This document shows, in pieces, positions 1 through 9,295 of a DNA stretch of 64,000 nt (its first letter is position 1; each line of letters starts with the position of its first letter). The position numbers and the translations under genes are program-made. The notes beneath the pieces were generated by a model. The model was not told the origin of the DNA and did not search any database. It was given only the letters and a program-made list of their open reading frames with translations. The stretch is from CALBZH01 sp964538515 (GTDB lineage Bacteria; Desulfobacterota; Syntrophobacteria; Syntrophobacterales; Syntrophobacteraceae), in assembly GCA_964538515.1 (NCBI GenBank), contig CAZIEW010000020.1:1-64000 (forward strand). The letters are read 5' to 3'.

Positions 1-237
1 CTAACCAGTGATTTTATAGTTTCTGTAAAATTCCTGGACGCGGGGTGGGCCTTTGAAAGACTACGGGGTAATGGAGATCCGACTTGCGAGTAGATGATGA
101 GCGGTGGCTTCCCCAACGTCCTGATTTGGCAATGTAAATTAGGGTTAAGCTTCTTGCAAGGATAATCCGATTTTGGGGGTGCATCTTTCTGTAAAACATC
201 CCGACTGGAAGGATTACACGAAATTGGAGAGCTTTCC

Positions 238-1656
238 ATGAGACCCGTCCCACCGGACATGCAGGCGAGATTCATTGCTTATCTCCGACAGAAGTCGATT
301 CCGAGCAGCGTTCATTTCCATTACATCAAGTGGCTGCGCTACTATCTGGACTTTTGCGAAAAGTACCGTTTTCCTCAAGTCCAAGCGAGCAGCCTTGCAC
401 CCTTCCTTCGGAAGCTGCAGGACAAGAAGCAAGCTCCGCCCCTGCAACAACAGGCAAGACACGCCATCTCTCTCTATTATGAGCTCCTCCAACCTCAACA
501 CCGTGAACGTCTTGTTCGCTCTCCTCAACGCAGGATCTCAACGGAGGATCATGCTGCAGCCACCTCGCCCCGAGCAACCTCAGTGGCAGCACAGGTCACG
601 GGCTCCATTACGTCCGGCTCGGCAAAAGAGGCCACCACGGAACCAACCCGAGCCACTGCTTCAACCGTTCGACCGACTCCCCTGGCACAGGGAGTCTCCT
701 GGATGGACGAGTACGCCGGACTGACAAACGAGATCAAGCTGCGCCACTACTCTCCCAAAACCCTCAGGATCTACAAACACTGGGTACGCCAGTATCAGAC
801 GTTTGTTCGAAGCGAGGACCCGAAAGCACTCACCACGGAGCACGTGAAGCGTTTCCTGACGTCTCTTGCGGTCGAACAACAGGTTTCCGCCTCGACTCAG
901 AATTTGGCTTTCAATGCCCTGCTCTTCTTCCATCGGCATGTGCTGAAGAAGGAATTCGGGAAGGTGGAGGGAGTTGTTCGCGCGAAGCGGAAACCCTACA
1001 TCCCGGTCGTGCTGTCCCGAGATGAGATCGAGGCAATCCTGAAGCACCTTTCGCCTCCGTACGACCTGGTGGTGAAGCTTCTGTATGGCTGCGGGCTGCG
1101 GCTCTTCGAGTGTCTTCACCTGCGCATCCACTGTTTCAATTTCGACGCGGAAGTGCTGACGGTACACGACGGCAAGGGCGGGAAGGATCGAACCGTCCCC
1201 CTTCCCAGAACGATCCTGCCCGACCTCCGAGCGCATCTCGAATCGCTCAAAGACCTCCACCAGCATGACCTCGATCGTGGCTATGCGGGCGTGTTTCTCA
1301 TCAACGCACTGGAAAAGAAATACCCGAACGCGGCGACGGACTTCATCTGGCAGTGGTTTTTTCCGGCCATGCAATTGACCCGTGTTCCGGCGACGGGTGA
1401 GCTTCGGCGGTATTATCTTCATGAAACGCAGGTGCAGAAGGCCATCAAGCAGGCGGTCGGGAAGGCCCGGATCTGCAAGCGCGCCTCCGCCCACACGTTT
1501 CGCCACAGTTTCGCCAGCCATCTGCTCCAGGCCAACTTCGACATCCGAACCATCCAGGAGCTGCTCGGCCACAGCGACGTCAAGACCACGATGATCTACA
1601 CGCACACGGTCAAGAGCGTTACCCTCAAGGAAGCGAAAAGCCCACTTGATTTCTGA
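238..1656 (+). CDS. Integron-type tyrosine recombinase with extra N-terminal domain
   Basis: A 472-residue site-specific recombinase that would cut and rejoin DNA through a tyrosine-DNA link. The catalytic set is visible: Arg288 (GCGLRLFE), His419/Arg422 (HTFRHS), His445 (LLGHSD) and Tyr454 (TMIYTH). An insertion with EKKYPNA and WQWFFPA before the second catalytic patch, and the C-terminus KSPLDF, resemble integron integrases (IntI) more than XerC/D. IntI proteins are about 320-340 residues. This one has about 150 extra N-terminal residues: an additional SAM-like core-binding domain (about 5-85) and a Ser/Thr/Ala-rich linker, ahead of a second core-binding domain (about 160-250). The start has GGAG about nine bases upstream. 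An integron array would normally lie on the 5' side, beyond the left edge. Family confident; integron function inferred. Confidence 0.85.
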   Translation: MRPVPPDMQARFIAYLRQKSIPSSVHFHYIKWLRYYLDFCEKYRFPQVQASSLAPFLRKLQDKKQAPPLQQQARHAISLYYELLQPQHRERLVRSPQRRISTEDHAAATSPRATSVAAQVTGSITSGSAKEATTEPTRATASTVRPTPLAQGVSWMDEYAGLTNEIKLRHYSPKTLRIYKHWVRQYQTFVRSEDPKALTTEHVKRFLTSLAVEQQVSASTQNLAFNALLFFHRHVLKKEFGKVEGVVRAKRKPYIPVVLSRDEIEAILKHLSPPYDLVVKLLYGCGLRLFECLHLRIHCFNFDAEVLTVHDGKGGKDRTVPLPRTILPDLRAHLESLKDLHQHDLDRGYAGVFLINALEKKYPNAATDFIWQWFFPAMQLTRVPATGELRRYYLHETQVQKAIKQAVGKARICKRASAHTFRHSFASHLLQANFDIRTIQELLGHSDVKTTMIYTHTVKSVTLKEAKSPLDF

Positions 1657-1755
1657 CTCGTCGCGGCTTGGCGAAATGATGGCTCCATGGAACGAGAAAC
1701 GCAGGAAGTTGAAAGACTCAGGGGTACGAGAGAAGCAGTTTACCGGAGAATTGGA

Positions 1756-1832
1756 TGGGGTGAGTGATGGGACTCGAACCCACAGCCTCTGGGGCCACAA
1801 CCCAGTGCTCTAACCGTTGAGCTACACCCACC
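1756..1832 (-). tRNA. tRNA-His (GTG anticodon)
   Basis: The minus strand folds as a full cloverleaf. The acceptor GTGGGTG pairs with CACTCAC, the anticodon stem is CTGGG/CCCAG with loop TTGTGGC (anticodon GTG, His), and the T-loop is TTCGAGT. CCA is encoded (1756-1758). The base before position 1 is G, opposite C73, which is the G-1:C73 pair typical of tRNA-His. The 3' end faces the 3' end of the recombinase gene about 100 bases away. Confidence 0.97.
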
Positions 1833-2258
1833 GCAATGCGCTCCGAAATCGAGATCGCCTACCTACCACGCCCCGCTGGAAACATCAAGGAAAAACTCCA
1901 AACCCGCATGCAGTCTCACTCAATCGGGCTCGATTGCACCGCCTGGTAAACTCTGATACAACCTTTTCACGGTCGAGTCATCCCGGGTCGGAATAGAGTC
2001 AAAGTGCGCCTTGCGAGGTCCGGGCGGGGGTTCACCCGGGATAGCCTTCTCAGTGCTGCTGGCTTTAGGGTGTTGCGGCAACGATTGCTCCCTAGCCCTC
2101 CAGCTGGAGAGCGAGTGGTGTGAGTGGGCAGTGCCGATTTTCCCTCATCGTAGCCCTCCCCCTGAGGAAGAAGAGACTTTAACGGGGACCCTTCCCGTGT
2201 GGTCTTGGACGGGCTGGGGCGGTCAAGCGTTTCTCATGTCACTGATTTGAGGAGATCC
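1833..2258. other. Intergenic region with several hairpins upstream of dnaE
   Basis: No convincing protein gene is visible in these 426 bases. Several strong inverted repeats are. One pairs GGC-TTTAGGG with CCCTAGCC around 2061-2096, with GTTGC/GCAAC inside it. A perfect palindrome CTCCAGCTGGAG lies around 2098-2109. CCCGT/ACGGG with a 10-base loop lies around 2193-2212. The motif TAGCCCTCC occurs twice (near 2093 and 2151). This could be the dnaE leader or an unrecognised structured RNA; it did not match 6S, SRP, tmRNA or RNase P features I know. Confidence 0.35.
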
Positions 2259-5200
2259 ATGATTCCGTTTGTTCACCTGCATGTGCACACCCAGTACAGT
2301 CTTCTGGACGGGGCCATCCGGTTCAAGGACCTGTTCAAGACGGCCAAAGAATATGGCATGGACACCGTGACCATCACGGACCACGGGAACATGTACGGAG
2401 CGCTCGAGTTTTACGAGGCGGCCAGGAAGGCGGAGCTCAAGCCGATCATCGGCTGCGAGGTGTATCTCGCCCCGAGGAGCCGGTTCGACCGCCAGACCAA
2501 GGCCGATCCCCAGTCGCCAGGGGAGGAGGACCGGAGCTATCACCTCGTCTTGCTCGCCCGCGACTTCACGGGGTACCAGAACCTGATGAAGCTCGTCTCC
2601 ATCGCGTCGATCGAAGGGTTTTACTACAAGCCGCGCATCGACAAGGAGGTGCTGCGGCAGCACAGCGAGGGGCTCATCGGGCTCTCGAGCTGCCTCAAGG
2701 GCGAGGTATCCAGCCACATCCTGCGCAACAACGAAGAGGCGGCGCGCCGCAGCGCCCTCGAGTATGCGGAGATCCTCGGCCCCGGCAATTACTACCTGGA
2801 GCTTCAGGCCAACGGCATCCCCGAGCAAACAGTCGTGAACGAAGCGCTGATCCGCATGGGTCGGGACCTGGGGCTCCCCCTGGTTGCGACCAACGACTGC
2901 CACTACCTCAAGCGCGGGGATTCGCGCGCCCACGAAATCCTGCTCTGCATCCAGACTGGAAAGACCGTTTTGGATGAAAAGCGCATGAAGTTCCAGACCG
3001 ATCAGCTCTACTTCAAATCCCCCGACGAAATGGCCCGGGAGTTCTCCCACATTCCGGAAGCGCTGGAAAATACCGTGGCCATCGCCGAGCGCTGCAACCT
3101 GACGATCAAGATGGGCGATTACCACTTCCCCGTGTTTCCCGTCGAGCCGGGAGAGAGCCTCGACGACCGCTTCGAAAAGACCGTCCAGGAGGGTTTTCAG
3201 GAGCGGCTGCGGCTCATTCGCAAGCGCCGGCCCGATTTTTCGGCGGCCGACGAGGCGGAGTACGCCAAGCGGCTCCGCTACGAGCTGGACGTCATCAAGC
3301 AGATGGGCTTTGCCGCCTACTTTCTGATCGTGGCCGACTTCATCAACTATGGAAAGAGCAATAACATTCCCGTGGGGCCCGGGCGCGGCTCGGCCGCCGG
3401 GAGTTTGGTCGCCTACGTGATGAAGATCACGGACCTCGACCCCATCGAGCACGGCCTTATCTTCGAGCGGTTCCTGAACGCCGAGCGCATCAGCATGCCG
3501 GATATCGACGTGGATTTTTGTGTGAACGGCCGCGAGCGCGTGCTGCAGTACGTCACGGAAAAATACGGCAAGGACCGCGTGGCCCAGATCGCGACCTTCG
3601 GAACCATGCAGGCGCGCGCCGTCATCCGGGACGTGGGCCGCGGGCTGGCCATGCCCTACAACGAAGTGGACCGGATCGCGAAGCTCATCCCCTCTTCCCC
3701 CGGCATGACCCTGGAGAAGGCGTTTCAGATGGAGCCGCGCCTCACCGAGCTGCAGCGCGAGGATCCCCAGCTCCGTGAGCTCTTCGAGATCGCCTTCGCT
3801 CTCGAAGGCCTCACCCGCCACGCCTCCACCCACGCGGCGGGCGTCGTCATGGCGGACAAGCCCATCGTCGAGTACATGCCCCTTTACCGCGGGCAAGAAA
3901 ACGAGATCGTGACCCAGTATTCCATGAAATACGTGGAAAAAGCCGGGCTCATCAAGTTCGACTTCCTGGGGCTGCGCAACCTGACGGTGATCGACAACGC
4001 CGTCCGCCTGATCAAGAAAAACCACGGCATCGACCTCGTCATCGAGGAGCTCACCCTGGACGACGCCGACACCTACAAGCTCCTCAGCCGAGCGGACACA
4101 ACGGGCGTGTTCCAGCTGGAAAGCTCAGGCATGCGCGACATCCTCGTGCGGCTCCGCCCCGAAAACTTCGCCGACATCGTCGCCCTGGTCGCACTCTACC
4201 GCCCCGGCCCCCTTGAGAGCGGCATGGTCGAAACCTACATCCAGGGCAAGCACGGGGAGATCGAAGTGACCTACGACCTCGAGGAGCTGCGCCCCATCCT
4301 CGAGCCCACCTACGGGGTTATCCTCTACCAGGAGCAGGTCATGAAGATCGCGAGCGTGCTGGCCAACTACACGCTCGGAGAAGCCGACATCCTGCGCCGC
4401 GCCATGGGAAAGAAGGACCCGGCCGTCATGGCGGCCCAGCGCGACCGCTTCCTGGCCGGAGCCAAGGAGAACAAGCACGACCTCGCCAAAGCCAACCACA
4501 TCTTCGACCTGATGGAAAAATTCGCGGGGTACGGCTTCAACAAGTCCCACAGCGCCGCCTACGCGCTCATCGCCTACCACACGGCCTACCTCAAGACCCA
4601 CTTCACCGTCGAGTTCATGGCCGCGCTCCTGAACAGCTTCCTCAGCAACACGGACCAGGTGGTGAAGCTCATCAACGAGTGCCGCGAGAAGTCCATCGAA
4701 ATCCTCCCGCCCGACATCAACGCGAGCGAAAAGGATTTTACCGTCATCGAAGGCAAGATCCGCTTCGGCATGGGCGCCGTGAAGAACGTGGGAGAGACCG
4801 CGATCGAGGTGCTGCTCAACAGCCGCGACCAGCAGGGGCCGTACAAATCGCTCCACGACCTCTGTCAGCGCGTGGACAGCCAGAAGGTCAACCGGCGCGT
4901 CATCGAGCAGCTGATCAAGTGCGGCGCCTTCGACAGCATGGAGCCCAACCGCGCGCGCCTCTTTGCGGCCATCGACGACGCCCTGGACCGGGCCCAAGTG
5001 GTGCAGCGCGACCGCCAGTCCGGGCAGATGAATCTCTTCGAGCTGCTGCGCTCCAAGAAAAGCACCGCAGTGGCGGAGCCGCCGCTTCCGGACGTCCCCG
5101 CATGGGACAGCCGGACCCAAGTCCAGTATGAAAAGGAAACGCTGGGCTTCTACATTTCGGGACACCCGCTCGATTTCTACGCCGAAAAGATCGCTCCCCT

Positions 5201-5783
5201 GTGCACGAGCAGCACGCAGATGGCCCGGGAACGGCGCGAGGGAACGGAGCTGGTGCTGTGCGGCATGGTGAGCGTCATCAAGGAGCTCACCACCAAGAAA
5301 GGCGACCGCATGGCCTTTCTCTCGCTGGAAGACAAGGAAGGGCTGATCGAGATCGTTTCCTTCTCGGAAACCTACTCCGAGGCCCGGGACCTCCTTGTAC
5401 AGGACGCGCCCCTGGTGGTGATCGGGAAGGTGCAGCACGACGAAAAGGGGACCAAGGTCATTGCCAGCCGGGTCATGACCATCGACGAGGCGCAGGTCCA
5501 GACGGTCGAGGCCGTTCACATTCATCTGGACAGTGACCGTCTGGACCGGGACGCCCTCAACCGGCTGCGCCACCTCATCATGACGCACCCCGGCGACTGC
5601 AAGACGGTTCTTTATCTGAATGTGGACCACAAGGCGGAGGCCGTGATCGCCTTGAGCCCGAAGCTCCAGGTGAGCCCCACGTCCGCCTTTTTCGATGAAA
5701 TGCGCCAGCATTTCGGCCCGGACTGCACGCAGCCGGTCATGAAGACCTGCTATGTGCCGCAGCCGCTCACCTCAGGGTCGTGA
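2259..5783 (+). CDS. dnaE: DNA polymerase III alpha subunit
   Basis: The replicative polymerase that extends DNA 5'->3' in the Pol III holoenzyme; 1174 residues, normal for DnaE1. Order: N-terminal PHP domain (HVHTQYSLLDGA), palm with GPGRGSAAGSL and the metal-binding aspartates in PDIDVDF (Asp415, 417, 419), fingers, tandem HhH region, and a C-terminal OB-fold near residues 990-1070 (VLCGMVSVIKEL). The ATG at 2259 is preferred over an upstream in-frame codon at 2199 because AGGAG sits five bases upstream and the family N-terminus begins at IPFVHLHVH. The next gene is convergent and starts 71 bases later. No defect seen. Confidence 0.97.
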   Translation: MIPFVHLHVHTQYSLLDGAIRFKDLFKTAKEYGMDTVTITDHGNMYGALEFYEAARKAELKPIIGCEVYLAPRSRFDRQTKADPQSPGEEDRSYHLVLLARDFTGYQNLMKLVSIASIEGFYYKPRIDKEVLRQHSEGLIGLSSCLKGEVSSHILRNNEEAARRSALEYAEILGPGNYYLELQANGIPEQTVVNEALIRMGRDLGLPLVATNDCHYLKRGDSRAHEILLCIQTGKTVLDEKRMKFQTDQLYFKSPDEMAREFSHIPEALENTVAIAERCNLTIKMGDYHFPVFPVEPGESLDDRFEKTVQEGFQERLRLIRKRRPDFSAADEAEYAKRLRYELDVIKQMGFAAYFLIVADFINYGKSNNIPVGPGRGSAAGSLVAYVMKITDLDPIEHGLIFERFLNAERISMPDIDVDFCVNGRERVLQYVTEKYGKDRVAQIATFGTMQARAVIRDVGRGLAMPYNEVDRIAKLIPSSPGMTLEKAFQMEPRLTELQREDPQLRELFEIAFALEGLTRHASTHAAGVVMADKPIVEYMPLYRGQENEIVTQYSMKYVEKAGLIKFDFLGLRNLTVIDNAVRLIKKNHGIDLVIEELTLDDADTYKLLSRADTTGVFQLESSGMRDILVRLRPENFADIVALVALYRPGPLESGMVETYIQGKHGEIEVTYDLEELRPILEPTYGVILYQEQVMKIASVLANYTLGEADILRRAMGKKDPAVMAAQRDRFLAGAKENKHDLAKANHIFDLMEKFAGYGFNKSHSAAYALIAYHTAYLKTHFTVEFMAALLNSFLSNTDQVVKLINECREKSIEILPPDINASEKDFTVIEGKIRFGMGAVKNVGETAIEVLLNSRDQQGPYKSLHDLCQRVDSQKVNRRVIEQLIKCGAFDSMEPNRARLFAAIDDALDRAQVVQRDRQSGQMNLFELLRSKKSTAVAEPPLPDVPAWDSRTQVQYEKETLGFYISGHPLDFYAEKIAPLCTSSTQMARERREGTELVLCGMVSVIKELTTKKGDRMAFLSLEDKEGLIEIVSFSETYSEARDLLVQDAPLVVIGKVQHDEKGTKVIASRVMTIDEAQVQTVEAVHIHLDSDRLDRDALNRLRHLIMTHPGDCKTVLYLNVDHKAEAVIALSPKLQVSPTSAFFDEMRQHFGPDCTQPVMKTCYVPQPLTSGS

Positions 5784-5854
5784 GCAAATGGACAATTCAA
5801 GAGCGTCTCACTGACCCGGATGGGAGCGCCGTCTTCCAGGGCGGCGAGGTCTTA

Positions 5855-7072
5855 CTATCCTTTTGTATCCGGCTGCCCCAACTCCGGAGCGAACCGCACG
5901 AAAGGCACCAGGCAGGCGGCGGCCATCATGAGCGCGCCGAACGCGACGAACCCGATCGGAAAGGCTCCCCGCTCGGCCAGCAATCCGAGCACCGACGGCA
6001 GGATTCCCGCCCCCGCCAGAATGGCCATCGAACTGCAGAAGGCCACCGTCATGGCGCCCTGGGACAACGGCACAACCCGGGCGAGCGCCGCGTAGCCCGC
6101 TGGGAAGAAGCAAACCGACAGAATCGCCTGGAGCGTTACCACAAGGGGCGTCAATCTTCCAAGATCCAGGCCCATCATGAGCGTCGACAGGCCGGTCAGC
6201 GCACAGAAGCCCCCAATCGAGCGTTTGATCCCGAGGCGATCCACGACCCAGCCAGCCACGAGGGCCATCGCGACCCCGGGGATACGGGACAAAGCCACAA
6301 GCTGATTCGCCGCTTCCCGCTCGAATCCCCGTTCCGTCACCAGAAACAGGGGCACCATCGTGTAGACCCCGAGGCTGCCCCCAACCGACAGCATGAAGAG
6401 CAACGCCATGATCCAAAACGAGCCCTTGCCTAGAATGTCGCCCGGGCTCGCCGACCCGGGGAATTCCGCACGCACATCTCCGCCCCGACCCGTTGCCAGG
6501 AAGAGCAGCGCCGCAACGAAGCTCATCCCTCCCAGGCCGACCACGATCTGCCGCCAGCTCAGCGAGCGCATCAGGAGCTCGGCAAGCAGGGGCGCGAGCA
6601 CGAATCCGAGGTTCGGCGCCAGCTCGTGGACCGCGAGGGCTTTTCCCCAATCCTGACGGCGCACCAGACTCGTGATGGTGGCAATCCCCGAGGGGAAGTA
6701 GAGCCCCGCGCCGAAGCCGAGAAGGCATAAGCTCACCCGGAGCCAGTGCGGGCTCTGACTCAGCGAAACGGCCATGGCGGCCGCCCCAATGAGCAGGGTC
6801 GAGACGAAGATGGTCCGCCGATAGGCCCACCAGGTGGACAACCAACCGGACCCCAGCAGCCCAACGAAGACCCCCGACGAGATGTAGGTAAAAAGCGTAC
6901 CGGCTTCGGCATGTCCGAGGCGGAGATCCTCCTCGATGGTCAGGAGCATGGGCGCCAGAATGATCCTGGACGTGAAGCTGAAGAAGAAAACGCCCGCGAG
7001 AATCAAAAGCGGAAGAATCTGCGATCTCAGGTCGGTCGAGACTGCTGGATCAGGACGGTCGATGGGCTCCAT
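5855..7072 (-). CDS. Major facilitator superfamily transporter
   Basis: A 405-residue inner-membrane carrier with about 12 predicted membrane segments in two six-helix halves. The segments are evident as long Leu/Ala/Gly/Val stretches, beginning with ILPLLILAGVFFFSFTSRII. A central cytoplasmic loop near residues 190-215 (GRGGDVRAEFPG) separates the halves. The family moves small solutes by proton coupling; this sequence gives no substrate. It lies downstream of, and on the same strand as, the epimerase gene with a 131-base gap, so co-transcription is possible but unproven. Confidence 0.85.
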   Translation of the reverse strand: MEPIDRPDPAVSTDLRSQILPLLILAGVFFFSFTSRIILAPMLLTIEEDLRLGHAEAGTLFTYISSGVFVGLLGSGWLSTWWAYRRTIFVSTLLIGAAAMAVSLSQSPHWLRVSLCLLGFGAGLYFPSGIATITSLVRRQDWGKALAVHELAPNLGFVLAPLLAELLMRSLSWRQIVVGLGGMSFVAALLFLATGRGGDVRAEFPGSASPGDILGKGSFWIMALLFMLSVGGSLGVYTMVPLFLVTERGFEREAANQLVALSRIPGVAMALVAGWVVDRLGIKRSIGGFCALTGLSTLMMGLDLGRLTPLVVTLQAILSVCFFPAGYAALARVVPLSQGAMTVAFCSSMAILAGAGILPSVLGLLAERGAFPIGFVAFGALMMAAACLVPFVRFAPELGQPDTKG

Positions 7073-7203
7073 TCATTCCCTTGGTCCGTAAAAACACGGT
7101 CTTGAGTGTCACGCGGCTGTCATTCGAAACCGAAGCCACCGGGATTCAGCGCTCAGGCTTCTCTCTGAGCCACAAGACGGACAGCTAAGGCTGATGCCCA
7201 ACG

Positions 7204-8160
7204 TCACCCCGAGCGAGCCCAATCGAGAGTCAAACAGAGGCCGTCCTTCAGACCAACCTCGGGAGCCCAGCCGGTGGCCTGACGGAATCTCTCGACGGAC
7301 GCCACCGAATGGCGAATGTCGCCGGGCCGCTCGGGCAAGTACTGCGTTGGCTCGCCATTGCCGGCCAGCTCATTGATCACTTCCGCGAGCCTCAGGATGG
7401 AAGTCCGCTCCCCGGTGCCGATGTTGTAAATCCCGTTCGGCACGCGGGGGCCCGCCCCGTCAAGACCCGCCGCCCTCACGTAGGCGGACACCATATCCCC
7501 CACGTAAATAAAGTCCCGGGTCTGCCGGCCGTCCCCGAAAACCGTCAACGGCTTCTTGGAAAATGCGAGATCCACAAAGCGAGAGATCACCCCGCTGTAG
7601 GGACTCCGGGGATCTTGCCTCGGACCGTAGATATTGAAGCAGCGCAAAGCCACCCCAATGGGGCTCGACCCTACCCGCTGGGAGGAGAGGTATTTCGACC
7701 GCCCGTAGGGGCTCGGATGTTCGGTCTGATCGGTCGCGTAGTCCTCCCGGACGGGAAGGCGGGCTTCCTCCCCATATTCGGCTGCGGAGCCCGCAAACAG
7801 AAAAGCCTCAAATCCCAAGCCGGCAGCCTCATCGAGCAGCCTGGCCGTCGCGTGCCAATTGACTTCCAGGGTCTCCTCGGGGTGGTCCACGGAATAGGGC
7901 ACGCTCACGACAGCCGCCAGGTGAAAGCACGCCATGAGGGCCGGGTGGCGCTCCTTCAGACGCTCGAGAAGGGATGGCTCCGTGATAGTCTTTTCATAAA
8001 ACGTAAAGGCCGGGTGGTCCTTGAAGCCGACCATATTGTGCGCATAGCCCGAAAAGAAGTTGTCGACGCCGACCACCTCGATCCCTCGGGCGAGCAGCCG
8101 CTCGGTCAGATGACTTCCCACAAACCCCGCAACACCCGTCACCACGCACGCCTTGCGCAT
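7204..8160 (-). CDS. NAD-dependent sugar-nucleotide epimerase/dehydratase
   Basis: A 318-residue extended short-chain dehydrogenase/reductase of the GalE/WbpP/RfbB type, expected to act on UDP- or dTDP-sugars for surface polysaccharide. A Rossmann nucleotide site is near the start (GVAGFVGSH, residues 8-16) and the catalytic YxxxK is YGRSK near residue 150. RDFIYVGDMVSAYV and the YNIGTGERTSI segment are typical of the family. The substrate cannot be read from the sequence. The DUF169 gene lies 37 bases upstream on the same strand, a probable operon. Confidence 0.88.
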   Translation of the reverse strand: MRKACVVTGVAGFVGSHLTERLLARGIEVVGVDNFFSGYAHNMVGFKDHPAFTFYEKTITEPSLLERLKERHPALMACFHLAAVVSVPYSVDHPEETLEVNWHATARLLDEAAGLGFEAFLFAGSAAEYGEEARLPVREDYATDQTEHPSPYGRSKYLSSQRVGSSPIGVALRCFNIYGPRQDPRSPYSGVISRFVDLAFSKKPLTVFGDGRQTRDFIYVGDMVSAYVRAAGLDGAGPRVPNGIYNIGTGERTSILRLAEVINELAGNGEPTQYLPERPGDIRHSVASVERFRQATGWAPEVGLKDGLCLTLDWARSG

Positions 8161-8197
8161 CTCATCTCCAAATCGTCATGGTCATGGTTTCTTCGGT

Positions 8198-8920
8198 TCA
8201 AGTGGCGGACTTGGCCTTGTTCAGCATCGCAATCGGTTTGGCCAGAGCACGCACGTGCGCATGAGCCTTTTCGAGGTCGGCTCCCGACATGCCGAGCATC
8301 AAATGACAGGCGTCAACGGCCGACTTGATCCTGCATCCGAGCCCGAGGAACGTGATGTTCGGAACACCCTGAGTCAGCGGCAGGGCCGTGATGTCCGCAC
8401 AGCCCCCCAGCGCCCCTCCCGACTGGGGCAGCTCCATTCGCCCCCCTTTGTCGTAATTGAGCGCATACAGCAGCCACATGACCTGCTCACTGTTGGCGGT
8501 AAACACCACCACCTGTGGAAGCGCTCCGAAGACCCCCAGCGGAGCAATCAGGGCCGCGTGCGTCTTCCCTTTCTCCAGGTAGAAAGACTGTTTCATGGTC
8601 TGCTCGGACGCCTCCTCGGAGCCGAAGAGGCCCACCCCGTATTTTTCCAGCACGCCGTCATCCAGGAAAGCTTCCGTGTCTTCTTCAAAGCCCAGGACGG
8701 ACGTGCCCAGCTTGCACCCCATCTGCTCCTTGCGCACCAGGAAGGACGTGCCTTTGCCGGCGAGTGCAACCGCTTGGCAATAGCTCTTCAAATTTCCTTC
8801 GAAAAAAGGTGTACCGGCTGGAATCGCTTCTGCGGATTGGAAAAGCGATACACCAACAGGCTGGTAGGCGAGACCGAGGCTTTGAGTCAATTCCGTGGAA
8901 ATGCTTTCAAATGGCTTCAT
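8198..8920 (-). CDS. DUF169 family protein
   Basis: A 240-residue cytosolic protein of the DUF169 family, common in anaerobic bacteria and methanogens and of unknown function. Recognisable segments are GLAYQPVGVSLF, the Cys-containing SYCQAVALAGKG and CKLGTSVLGF, and GGCADITALP with several conserved Cys/Gly positions. The ATG at 8920 is chosen because a strong AGGAGGAG lies seven bases upstream (complement of 8927-8934); the longer in-frame reading to 9028 lacks such a site and adds a non-conserved tail. Probably first gene of the unit that continues into the epimerase. Confidence 0.82.
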   Translation of the reverse strand: MKPFESISTELTQSLGLAYQPVGVSLFQSAEAIPAGTPFFEGNLKSYCQAVALAGKGTSFLVRKEQMGCKLGTSVLGFEEDTEAFLDDGVLEKYGVGLFGSEEASEQTMKQSFYLEKGKTHAALIAPLGVFGALPQVVVFTANSEQVMWLLYALNYDKGGRMELPQSGGALGGCADITALPLTQGVPNITFLGLGCRIKSAVDACHLMLGMSGADLEKAHAHVRALAKPIAMLNKAKSAT

Positions 8921-9173
8921 AGAAGGCTCCTCCTGACTGCGTGATAGACGTGACCTCGTTCGAAGTCGTCTGGCCCCCCGAGCGAATACTGCCGCAGTAT
9001 ACACGAGGACGTGTGACTTTTTTTGCAAAAGACCTCGGAGGTGAGAAAAAAGGTGTCACGAGCGCGAGGACCCAATCGGCTCGCCGGGGACCGATTGGGA
9101 GCCCAGCCCCCCACCCAAAGACATTCACCAAGGTTTTCCAGCTGTTGCAGATGTGCCGATTTCGATTCGTTCT

Positions 9174-9189
9174 TTGGCACGCCGCTTGC
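9174..9189 (+). promoter_or_regulatory. Sigma-54 (RpoN) promoter
   Basis: TTGGCACG-N4-TTGC, with the invariant GG (9176-9177) and GC (9188-9189) exactly ten bases apart, as in the -24/-12 consensus. It lies about 107 bases upstream of the secreted repeat-protein gene and points toward it, giving a leader of about 95 bases. No enhancer-binding site was identified. Confidence 0.75.
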
Positions 9190-9295
9190 CATTAGGAGCG
9201 GCCAACGACGAACGATGCGTGATGCGCACACGCAGCTTCGCCAGAGAAGGTGTAAGAAACGGTTTGAACGATATAAGCATCAGAGGAGAATCCAA

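Noticed and set aside
144..150. GTTAAGC as an attI/attC core site
   Set aside because: A single seven-base match to GTTRRRY is expected by chance in this length; mentioned only as a weak hint.
2223..4025. A 600-codon open frame antisense to dnaE, and another at 4125-5711
   Set aside because: Both mirror the codon bias of the high-GC dnaE gene, lack a Shine-Dalgarno and show no domain; they are shadows.
5780..6433. Plus-strand frame starting at the dnaE stop
   Set aside because: Antisense to the MFS gene, with His/Arg/Gln-rich non-protein-like translation.
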